A stretch of 10,333 bases of DNA from Chrysochromulina tobinii (lineage: Eukaryota; Haptophyta; Prymnesiales; Chrysochromulinaceae). Under the pieces are notes generated by a model that searched no databases, was not told the origin of the DNA, and saw nothing but the letters and a program-made list of their open reading frames with translations. Positions 1 through 8,000 of the stretch are shown piece after piece (position 1 is the first letter of the stretch; each line of letters begins with the position of its first letter). Both the position numbers and the translations under genes were made by a program. The stretch lies in assembly GCA_001275005.1 (NCBI GenBank), contig JWZX01001957.1:1-10333 (forward strand), given 5' to 3'.

Positions 1-496
1 GCATGTCGGGCGGCGGCGTGGCCCACGCGCAAGAGATGGAGAAGGCGGAGTGGTAGTTGGCCGCTGTGGGGTCCGTGCAGCCAATCTTAGCGTACCTGCA
101 AGTGCCCGCGTTGAAGGTGGCTCTCGGGTCGAAGTTCATCGCAAACGTGTCGTTGCACCCCGTGCCCAAGAACATGCAGAGCGAAGGTTCGGTGGCATAC
201 GACTCATAGTTGTCAGCGAGCGGGTTCGTGCAGCCTTTGTATACAACGCTGCAAGTCCACGGCGCATTGACGAAGCCTGCGGAGAGGACGATGAGGGGCA
301 TGCACGAGCGGAGGGGGCGCGGGTGAGGCGGTACGTGCGCGAGTGTCGCAAAGGTGCGAGACAGCGGTGCACGGCACTCACCAGGCTGGGGGTTGGCCAC
401 GTAGTTCGTGGCGGTGGGCTCGCCGCAATACAAGCCCTCAAAGGCGCCCGAGGCGGCCGCCACGAGCGTGGCGAAGCACGCGGAGCGCAGTCCCAT
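1..496 (-). CDS. Secreted Cys-rich repeat protein, two exons, 3' part beyond window
   Basis: The gene starts at ATG 496-494 and is spliced: exon 1 is 382-496, exon 2 is 276 down to base 1, where it leaves the window. The joint gives about 130 residues. The N-terminus (MGLRSACFATLVAAASGA) reads as a short signal peptide. After it come about four imperfect repeats built on a G-C-x-[DN]-P-x-A-x-N-Y core, each with later Cys residues: CGEPTATNY, GCTNPLADNY, GCNDTFAMNF and GCTDPTAANY. This core is a known repeat type in secreted or cell-surface proteins of algae and some bacteria, often of the form GCTDxxAxNYxxxAxxDDGSC. Cys pairs probably form disulfides outside the cell. No catalytic motif is visible, so adhesion or matrix function is only an inference. 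The frame stays open with high GC3 and conserved spacing, which makes the splice model convincing. Total length and C-terminus are unknown. Confidence 0.75.
   Translation of the reverse strand, partial: MGLRSACFATLVAAASGAFEGLYCGEPTATNYVANPQPGECRAPLSRTFATLAHVPPHPRPLRSCMPLIVLSAGFVNAPWTCSVVYKGCTNPLADNYESYATEPSLCMFLGTGCNDTFAMNFDPRATFNAGTCRYAKIGCTDPTAANYHSAFSISCAWATPPPDM
277..381 (-). other. Intron of the Cys-rich secreted protein gene
   Basis: A 105-nt phase-1 intron. The donor is G|GTGAGT, close to consensus, reading down from 381. The acceptor is TCCGCAG| at 277, behind a pyrimidine-rich stretch. Removing it joins two frames that both carry the NPxAxNY repeat pattern; without removal the repeats lie in different frames. 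Confidence 0.75.
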
Positions 497-545
497 GCTT
501 GGCGTGGGCGTGCCCAGCGCAGTTGCTTGGCGGATGGCGCGCAGG
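486..545. repeat. Dispersed repeat, copy 1
   Basis: The core at about 508-541 matches 2224-2257 with three mismatches in about 34 bases. Shared blocks are GCGTGCCCAGCG, TGCTTGGCGGA and GGCGCG. The copy overlaps the start codon region of the Cys-rich gene. Within each copy a CAGCGCAGTTNCTTGGCG-like subunit appears twice. Confidence 0.55.
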
Positions 546-1188
546 GAGACGGCGACGAGCGGAAAGAGAAGCGGGAAGCCCCCGATCGCTACAGGCATCG
601 CAGCAGTCCGAATGGTCGTAGAGGGACGTGACCACGTACGTACTCGCTGAGTGTTGAAAATGGTCCTCGGAGAAAAAAGGGCTGGTGATGTCACCGATGA
701 GGCTATTTGTACTTGTGATGGCTGCGCACAGGAACGAGGAACGCATCTCAGTGGAGCACGGGGTTGGAGCTGAAGCAATTGAGCTGAAGCGGGGTGCGAG
801 TGTGGCAGGCGGTGACGTGTGTGTGGTGTGTGTGGTGTGTAGATGAAGGCGTAGCGGAGGCGCTGGGATGCAGAGCCCAAGCCATAATGAAGCTCTGCTC
901 TCGCTGACGTGGTGCTACACGCGTGGGTGAGAGCACGCAGAGAATACACGGTCAGGGGGAGGCGCGGCGATGAGCACGCGCACACGCTGGGCTCGGCTAG
1001 GCTCGGCGGCAGTGGGCGCGCAGCGGACGAGATCAACATCGTGCCGACGCGCCGCGCCGATAGCGCCGGCGCCTCGAGCATGATTCAGTCCGACTCCATC
1101 TCCGTCAGCGACGTTGCCAGAGCTGACAAGACAAGTGCAGGAGGAGGATCATGCCCCGACGAGGCCGCGGTGGTGCTTGTTGTGGCGG
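497..1188. other. Region without a supported gene
   Basis: This stretch separates two minus-strand genes. The part nearest 497 should hold the promoter and 5' UTR of the Cys-rich gene. A TG-rich simple repeat lies at 817-840. Bases 1000-1190 have coding-like GC3 on both strands: a plus-strand frame ending with TAA at 1197-1199, and a minus frame crossing a TGA near 1089. No family is recognisable in either, so I assign no gene. An exon of a neighbouring gene could be hidden here. Confidence 0.5.
817..840. repeat. TG-rich simple repeat
   Basis: Three short blocks of alternating T and G, of the type GTGTGTGG, run in succession. This is ordinary low-complexity intergenic DNA. Confidence 0.8.
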
Positions 1189-2063
1189 TCATGGGGTAAT
1201 GATCAGGCCGGAGCCGACGGTTCTGCACTCGATGGTGAGCGGGACGAGCAGTGCGTCGACGGGGCGCCGCAGCCTCGAGGACGACCGCGCCGCGCCCGGC
1301 TCACAGGCTTCACAGGCTCACAGGCTTCGCGCCGCCTGGGCCAAGCAGGAGAGCGCGGGTGTGACGGCAGTCGGATCACCATGACCGTGGAGTCGACGCC
1401 GCGCCTGCCGGTCGTGGCGGAGATGTCGAGGGTGCGGTGGCCGTCGAGCCCGACCGCTAGCAGCTGCGGCTACCTGCACCGGGGGAGCAACGCGCAAGCC
1501 GTCAGCAAAACATGCGAGGCGGCGCGTTCGCACGTGCTGATGTCGAGCGCAAGTTGCGTCGCGCGGAGGCCGGCGCGCCTCGGTGGGCACTTAGTTGGGG
1601 CAGGCGCGGGAGCGGACGGCGCGCGCGTGCGCGTGTGCACCTGCAGCATGTGCACCGGTCTTGCGCGCAGTGGCAAGGCTGACCGAAAGCTGCGCGCGCT
1701 GCATGCCGGCCGGGCCTGGGGCACACCTGCGAGTGGTCGGTTGGTGTCCCTGGGCTCGAAGAGGTTCATGACGAAGTTGATCGCGGGGTGGATCGTCTTG
1801 CCCGCGCTCTAGTGCCGCGGCGCGTGCATGGTGATGTGTGCGCGTGGGTGTGGATCGTGTGGAGTGGAGTGTGTGTCGGGGCTGCTGTGTTGATCTCGCG
1901 TGGCGCGGCCGGGGGGAAGAGGGCGGGACTCGGGCGGAGATCGCACCTCGAACTGAAGCGGAGACTGCACCTCGAACTGAATGGCGTTGGATTCCTGTTC
2001 GTCGATCAACGCTGCCGGCAAGGCGACGACGAGTGGTAATGCGACGATCAGAAGGCGCAGCAT
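1189..2063 (-). CDS. Small secreted protein of unknown function, multi-exon (boundaries partly uncertain)
   Basis: ATG at 2063-2061 opens a clear signal peptide (MLRLLIVALPLVVALPAA). Proposed exons: B1 1947-2063 (39 codons, phase 0); B2 1727-1808 (27 codons plus one base), encoding a stretch with TIHPAINFVMNLFEPRDTN and nearly all codons ending in G/C; B3 from about 1456 down to about 1370, encoding AVGLDGHRTLDISATTG and then DSTVMVIRLP; and a likely last exon around 1189-1265, ending with LLVPLTIECRTVGSGLIITP and a TGA at 1191-1189. Introns: 1809-1946, 1457-1726 and one of about 110 nt. Donors such as GAG|GTGCGA and CAG|GTGTGC and the TAG acceptors are plausible; the B3/B4 junction is not resolved. 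I recognise no family. The alternating hydrophobic pattern suggests a beta-rich extracellular domain. If unspliced, B1 alone would read to a TAG at 1811-1809 as an 84-residue protein with a meaningless tail. Confidence 0.5.
1302..1327. repeat. Triple CACAGGCT(T) repeat
   Basis: CACAGGCTT, CACAGGCT and CACAGGCTT follow each other directly. The repeat falls in the proposed last intron or the start of the last exon of the minus-strand secreted-protein gene, and is one reason that junction is hard to place. Confidence 0.7.
1941..1985. repeat. 24-bp tandem duplication at the end of exon B1
   Basis: GCACCTCGAACTGAA occurs twice, 24 bp apart. On the minus strand it encodes QFEVQSPL then QFEVRSP. 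The duplication copies the proposed splice donor GAG|GTGC, so two in-phase donors exist 24 nt apart. Confidence 0.7.
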
Positions 2064-2211
2064 GATCTCGAGGCTCTCCGGTTTGGTGTCTTGTAGTCGC
2101 AGGATGTAGTCTGCGTAGGCAGGCGGGCAGGCGGGTAGCGCGCGATGAGTCGCGCGACGTCGATCGCAGGCGTGCGGCCACTGGGTTGGCCCGCGCGCGT
2201 GCGCGCCCACA

Positions 2212-2262
2212 GCGCAGTTTCTTGGCGTGCCCAGCGAAGCTGCTTGGCGGACGGCGCGGGCG
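2212..2262. repeat. Dispersed repeat, copy 2
   Basis: This is the second copy of the element at 486-545, with the same orientation and core blocks, and slightly shorter between its two subunits. It lies about 150 bp upstream of the start of the minus-strand secreted-protein gene. No terminal inverted repeats or target duplications were seen, so a mobile origin is not shown. Confidence 0.55.
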
Positions 2263-2420
2263 CTGCGAGGCTGGGGCCAATCACGGCGTTGGGCAACGGG
2301 GCGCGCGATGGGCATGCGCGTCAGCGCTCTGGGGGCCAGGCCAAGGATATGCAGACGGATACCTTTGCACGCGCCAGATGCTGGCGACAGGCAGAGGGCC
2401 GCCCGAGTGCGCCGAGGTTC

Positions 2421-2590
2421 GACCCTATTATTAGGACGGATCGAAACGAGGTCTGGTATGACCCTATTATTAGAATGTTGTGTCTGTGGAAGCCGCTTTC
2501 ATGCAAGCCGGCACAGTCTTCCTTCAAGCAATGGACTAGTAGTATATCAATAGTATATCAATAGTAGTTTCTTCCGTCTAGCAATGGACT
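2421..2590. repeat. AT-rich patch with short direct repeats
   Basis: GACCCTATTATTAG occurs at 2421 and again at 2460. AGTATATCAAT is repeated in tandem at 2541 and 2552. A GCAATGGACT block occurs at about 2528 and 2581. The base composition differs sharply from the GC-rich surroundings. Confidence 0.7.
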
Positions 2591-2715
2591 TAGAGCCGTG
2601 AGCCCGTGACGGTCGCCGCCGGCAGCAATCGGTGCTTCGTGTGGCGCTCGAATTCACTTTTGATGAACAAATGTTTTGTAGGGTCATGTAAGGTGTGTGT
2701 ATCCTGAGCGGGCAG

Positions 2716-2777
2716 GTCTGTCGTGTTAACGCTCACGTTGTAGCACCGGTTGTCGCGTCTGTCGTGTGAACGTTCAC
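2716..2777. promoter_or_regulatory. Candidate paired regulatory element upstream of the EF-hand gene
   Basis: Two 21-bp direct copies starting at 2716 and 2757 differ at two bases and share GTCTGTCGTGT at their 5' side. The second ends in the perfect 12-bp palindrome GTGAACGTTCAC (2766-2777); the first has the imperfect version GTTAACGCTCAC. They lie about 130-190 bp upstream of the ATG at 2904, a usual place for a transcription-factor site. Function is inferred from symmetry and position only. Confidence 0.35.
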
Positions 2778-2903
2778 AAACGCTACCAAGCCACATGGTC
2801 GGTAATACCAAATACGCGACGAAGGCGCATTCGTTCGCCCGTTGTGGCGCTTCTACCCAATTGGCGCGTGCTTGTTGCTGCGTCTGCTGGCGCGCCTTCA
2901 GCA

Positions 2904-4591
2904 ATGGATCGGATGGATCAGCCTAAAGACCATTACTGTAAACTGAAGCATGCGAACATCTCGTTTTCTGTTCGAACTGATATCCGTGACTCGTCTCAAA
3001 TGTCACTCTCGCCGCGGGAGCGCGAGCGCACCATCGAAATGCGCGGCCTTCCGGAAAAAATCACCACTGTCGGTCACACACCGCGCCTAACAGCTGAGCA
3101 GCAGTCCGCGCCGCCGCGCTCGGAGCTCATGCGCAACACCATGGACTCACTCGTCTACTCACCGAGGACGCTCCATGCGCTGGCGCTATCGCCGCGCAAC
3201 GTCAACCCGGAGCATCTTGAGCGCCACATGCGCGGCGAGGTCGTTCGCATTCTCAGTGGTGGGAACAATCAAATGCTGCGCGAAGCAGCCCGGCGCCGCG
3301 ACACCTTCACCTCCCGCACATTGCAGTTGCGCGACCCACTCCTCCCACGCAACAAAACGCCGCGCGACAACCCTCCACAACCGAGCTGGTGGGGCAGCAC
3401 CGACGGAGCGGGCCGAGCTGCGGAGCAGGCCTTGAAGGTGGAGAGGACCTTCGGGCGCTTCGACGCGAACAACAACGGGCTACTCGAAGTCAAGGAGCTG
3501 CGCAGGGCGCTGCTGCACCATGGTGTCAATATGAATGGCGTCAATGCGAGCGCCATCCTGTCCGCTTACGACGACAATCCCGACGGCAAGCTGGACCTGG
3601 CCGAGTTTACGCTGGTGGTTCGCGACCTGACCGAGCAGCGGGCAGCACTAGAGCCGCACCCGCCCATCTCGCCTCGGCGTCCGCAGCCTCCGCTGCAGCC
3701 TCCGCCCGTCGATCTTGAGCAGGAGGCGGCGGCCTCGCGGCTACAGCATGAGATCCGTGCCCACCAGGCGGAGAAGCACGAGGAACGCGCGGAGCAGCAG
3801 CGCGCGGCGATGGTGGTGCAGAAGAATTTGCGCGGTGCCAAGGGGCGCAAAAAGTACCTCGACGAGAAGGATCGGCTAGTGTCGCACTATCACAAGCTGC
3901 TGCAGAAGCAGATCCAGACACGCTTCAAGAGCTACGCGCGATGCTTCCGGATGATCGACGCGGACAACTCGGGCTCGATCGACCCGGCGGAGCTCAAGAC
4001 GCATTTGCCGGGCATGTTCAACCTCACCATACCCGATTCCGTGATGGAAGATCTCATCAAGCTCACCGACAAGGACGGAGACGGCGAGATACGCTTCGCC
4101 GAGTTTGCACGCGTCTTCTAGCGGACGACGTGCACGCGATGAAGAAGACGTTGCAGGCGGCGGGCGGCGAGAGCAGGATACTGCAGTCGATGCGAGAGCC
4201 CATGTCTGAAACCAACATGCCCATGCCCATCAAGGTGTACAACACGCACTTTGCGCCAGGATCCTTCATCCCTTCATTCGACTGCGCGGCGCCCCTTAGG
4301 AGGCTCCCGAACTGCCCCCGGGGCTTTCCCAAGGGGACTGACCTGCGCCCTCCGCCGCGTACGGTCCGGCTGCAGAATGCCTTCAGGCTCGGTCTGAAGG
4401 CGCAGGCAGGCGCAAGCAGCTACTGGTCACCGCGCGCCGGCCCGCTCGCGTTCCCCGCTGGCAAGAAGAGTGACGTCCACGTGCCGCTCAGCCTCGGCTG
4501 GGATCCTCGGCAGCTCGGCGTCGGCGTCGACGAGCCCGGAATCAGTAACACGACGCTCAAGTGGCTCGGTGTCAAGGAGGCGCCGCTCTGA
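2904..4591 (+). CDS. EF-hand/IQ calcium-binding protein, frame broken near 4119
   Basis: The first in-frame ATG is at 2904 (gcaATGG context); the open frame back to 2766 begins with GTG and is not a likely eukaryotic start. The frame runs 405 codons to TAG 4119-4121. It contains four canonical EF-hand loops: DANNNGLLEVKE (residues 187-198), DDNPDGKLDLAE (223-234), DADNSGSIDPAE (352-363) and DKDGDGEIRFAE (389-400). All keep acidic or Asn ligands at 1, 3, 5 and Glu at 12. A Pro-rich stretch, a coiled-coil-like Glu/Gln-rich helix and an IQ-like motif (AAMVVQKNLRGAKGRKK, 301-317) sit between the two EF pairs. Directly after the fourth EF-hand, the -1 frame continues with ADDVHAMKKTLQ and runs to TGA at 4589-4591, adding about 157 residues. 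FARVx(x)ADDVxxMK is what I expect after this EF-hand type, so the two parts belong to one protein of about 562 residues. A cytoskeletal or ciliary calcium sensor is likely; partner unknown. Confidence 0.8.
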
Positions 4592-5008
4592 ATAGGCCAC
4601 AGGGTCATAGAGCTCTACGGGCCTGCTACGGGCGCACGGCACTGTGGTCAGTGTCAGTGAGTGAGCGGGGTGCCGGTGACTTTGTTTTGTGTGTCAGCGG
4701 ATCTGTGGCATCCGATCTGTGCCTTGGGGGATCTCTTGCGTGATGATGGTTTGATCTAGAGAGTGGGTCCTCGGGAAGTTATTGAGTCTCCATATCGTAT
4801 AGCGTAGGGATGATCCTGTAATAACCGTTAACCCGTCGAGAGACGAGACACACGAGTCACGACAGACTGAGACTCGCGTCGACGACGCATCCGGACACCG
4901 CGCGCACTCCATCACATCATCGCCATGGACATCAAACTGCGCGCCACACGAGCTAAGTGCGGAGAGTAAGGCCGGTGAGTCCCTATCGGTTTCACGCTCC
5001 GCAGCAAA
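4592..5008. other. Intergenic region between convergent genes
   Basis: This holds the 3' flanks of the plus-strand EF-hand gene and the minus-strand giant gene. I see no clear polyadenylation signal, RNA gene or coding frame. A 14-codon ATG frame at 4924-4968 has a good ATG context (gccATGG) but no other support. Confidence 0.6.
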
Positions 5009-8000
5009 TCAGCTACGCGCTCTGCTCGTCACAGCTGGGTAGCGTGCGGCCGCGCCGCGGTCGCCCTCCTCCTCCAAGCCGAGCGCAATGCGTAGCTCAG
5101 CCGCGGCCACGACCACGTCGGGCGAGATCGAACCGCCAAGCGCACTGAGTGGCTCGTACGCGGCCTTGAGGATGCACACGGCGAGCCCCTCAGCCGGGTC
5201 GGCCCATGCAGCGGTGCCGCCCATCCCCTCCGAGTTAAGCACACGCCGTGCCGCGCGCGCGCCGTGCAGCTCCTGGGAGGCCCACGGGAACCAGCCGCTG
5301 GACTCGCGCGCCGCATTAGGCGCGCTGGCGGGCATTTCGCCGTGGTCGGGGTGCGTGGACGCGACGTCGCCTCGCGGGTCCGCCACGCGGCGCGCGATCT
5401 CATCCACCACGGCTTTTGAGGCCAAGCGCACCCACACGCCACCGCCCTTGTGGCCGCCGCTGCCGCCGCTGCCGCCGCTGCCGTCTTCGTCTTCGTCTTC
5501 GCCGCCCTCAGCGCCGCCGCCACGTTCACCCACGCGCACCTCGCCCCCATTGGCGAGAGCCCCAAAGATGCGAGCGACGGCTGCCGCGGTGAAGAAGCCG
5601 TTGGAGGAGGGCAGCAACAGTCGGCGCCAACGGCCGAGATTGCAGAGCCCGCAGATGAAGAGAGCCTCTACCGGCGCCACGATGCTCAGCAGCACCCAAC
5701 GCATCCATGAGCATTCTGGGGGGCCCGAGCAGAGCGCCTCCTGCGCCCGACACAGCGCGCCGCCGCCGCACGGCGGCCGCTCTATCCGCACGATCCGTGC
5801 ATCCGCCGAGTGCGGCACCTCGCCCAGGAAGAAGGATGACTCGCTGTGGCTCGGCGCTAGGAGCAGCGGCTTGGCGACGCCGGCATGCACGGCCGCGCCG
5901 ACGGTGCACTTGGCAGCGCGCTCGATGAGCGAACCAATTAAGAACGAGAAGCTGATCTGATGGTACGTTGCATGCTGGCGTCCCCCGGGGCGTGGGCGGC
6001 GGGTGGCCCTGGCCACGAGGTAACACATGGCATCCCACACCAGAGGCCACACTCGCAGGCCGCACAGCAGCGGAATCGCCAGCGCCGCTACGCACCACGC
6101 GAGCACTGGCACGCCCGCTCGATGCGACGCAACGTCTCGGACCGTGCCCGCCTGCTGATCGAGGTCGGCCCAGATTGCGGAAGCACTCGTCTCGTACGAC
6201 ACCTGGCCGCCGCTCACCAGCGTGGCGAGGGCCGCGGCGGTGATGCCCTTGGAGACCGAGAAGACGGCGAAGAGGTCGGATGGTTGCACGGGCCGCCATG
6301 GCGACTCACGGTCCGCCCGACGCACGCGACCACCGCCAACGTGGACTATCTCCACGCCCTTGTAATATGCACAGATCACCAGCGCTGTCTGACGGCCTGC
6401 AGCAAGCCGCTCGTCGATCACCGTTGCCATCCGCTGCGCGAGCGCCGCGCTGTCCGTGCCGCGATCGGCAAGGACAGCATCCGCTGCGGCCACGCCGGCG
6501 AGGGCAAGGAAGCTCCGTGCGCCGAAGCCGCCGTCGTCCGCCACATAGGGCCTGGATCCCGCCAACAGCGCCGAAGGCGCGGGCGGAAATGCCATCACAT
6601 GAGTGCTAAGCTGCTTGGCGTCGGGGGCAGTGGGGCAAGGCATGTCGCCTGATGAGGCGCATGACGCGCTCGGGAGGGCGCCAACCACATTCACAGCAAC
6701 AGCGGGGCAAGGCATTTCGCCTGATGAGGCGCATGGCGCGCTCGGGAGGGCGCCAACCACATTCACAGCAACAGCGGGGCAAGGCATGTCGCCTGATGAG
6801 GCGCATGGCGCGCTCGGGAGGGCGCCAACCACATTCACAGCAACAGGATTCACGGTGCTCGCATTCAATGTGGGCCTGGGCGTGTGCATGAGCTCGGTAT
6901 CGCTGGGCGGGCTCATGCACACGGCCACCATGAATGCGAGAGCCGCCTCCGCCGCCGCCTCCTCGGCATCCTCACGCCCTCGCGCATAGGTGTGGACTGT
7001 GAAGGTCGGCTCGCCATCGATCTGCACCAACGAAACCGTGGCCATCATCATATGGTCCACGTCCACACTCTCTTCGCCACCATCTTCGGTGACCTCCTCG
7101 GTAATCTCCGTACGTTTCGGGGGCGTCGCCATCTGGCTCGAAGAGGACTCGTAACGAACAAAGCGATCCGGCGCGCGCCACACCGGATCATCCAGGCTCT
7201 TGAAGTTCCCATGCGCGTCCCGCAGCTCAGGATCAGACAGTGCATCGAAGGCACTAGGCTGTCTTAGCCGCTTTGTGACATCGAAGGCACTAGGCCGCCT
7301 TAGCCGCATGGCTATCACATGCAGTAATGCCTTGAAGCTTCTCGCCGAACCACGCTTCGCGTCCGCCTCTTGCTCCGCATCCGCCTTTTGCGCCGCATCC
7401 GCCTTTTGCGCATGGCGCATCTTGCGCAGATCACTCAAGAGCTTCGTTATCTCGACGAGGCCGAATGTGTACGAGGGGTCTGAGAGTGTTCTCACCACGC
7501 ACTCGAGAAAAGCGCGGGCCCGCTCCGCGACGGAGTGCTCGGCGACCGCACTCGCCTGCGTCGCAGCACTGGTGAGACGCAAATGGCATTTGCTCCATGG
7601 CAGCGACACGAGGCAGCGAGCGCGTATGGCTGTGTGGTCGTAAACCCACGCTGGCACCTTGTTCACCAGCAGCCGACGGGTGACGTCCTCCAGCCTCGCC
7701 TTGGCACTTGTCGCGGAGTCATGGACCGCAGCATGATGCACCGCACGGACGACTTCAGAGGTCGCACATGAGGCCCTAATGCCCGCGGAGGCGGCGTCGG
7801 AGCGCGCATTGCGCTCGCATTGGGCGAGCAGCTCAAGGAGCTGGCAGTCGTTGGCCTCTAACAGTCGCCATCTGGCCATCGACTGTGCCTCCTCATTCGT
7901 CTCGCCGTGCCCGACGGCCTCAAGAGCCGCGCCGGTGGCAGCCACAGTTGCGTAGGCACTGCTGGTATGTCCTACGAAAAACTCACGGAGCCCTGGCCGG

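Larger units (their letters stand above)
2064..2903. other. Intergenic region between divergent genes
   Basis: This region separates the minus-strand secreted-protein gene from the plus-strand EF-hand gene and should contain both promoters. It holds dispersed repeat copy 2, an AT-richer patch at about 2420-2580 with short direct repeats, and a paired palindrome-like element at 2716-2777. A minus frame from 2296 to 2048 has high GC3 (with PSAKQLRWARQ), but no family is recognisable and it overlaps the signal-peptide exon in another frame. Confidence 0.5.

Noticed and set aside
50-631. 193-codon plus-strand frame
   Set aside because: It lies antisense to the spliced Cys-rich repeat gene and gives an Arg-rich, patternless product.
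1114-1812. 232-codon plus-strand frame
   Set aside because: It is opposite the exons of the secreted-protein gene, whose minus-strand peptides are far more protein-like.
2413-2435. T-loop-like GGTTCGACCC as tRNA end
   Set aside because: No paired stem or D/anticodon arms upstream.
2766-2903. GTG start for the EF-hand protein
   Set aside because: GTG starts are not expected in a eukaryotic nuclear gene; the first ATG is at 2904 and the upstream segment overlaps the palindromic element.
4112-4121. Programmed -1 frameshift or intron at the EF-hand break
   Set aside because: There is no X XXY YYZ heptamer. TTCTAG resembles an acceptor, but using it would remove the conserved fourth EF-hand.
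4924-4968. 14-codon ORF with a good ATG context
   Set aside because: Too short and without any further support; donor-like GTAAGG and GTGAGT nearby are not enough to call an exon.
5088-5145. tRNA-like box sequence (TAGCTCAG with a downstream ATCGAACC)
   Set aside because: No acceptor or anticodon stem can be drawn, and the bases code for the end of the giant protein.
5088-6652. Long plus-strand frames opposite the beta-lactamase-like domain
   Set aside because: Their products are Arg/Pro/Ala-rich with no motif, while the minus strand carries clear family motifs in order. They are GC-driven shadows.
6632-6846. CRISPR array
   Set aside because: The 72-bp units are contiguous with no unique spacers and encode a protein repeat.
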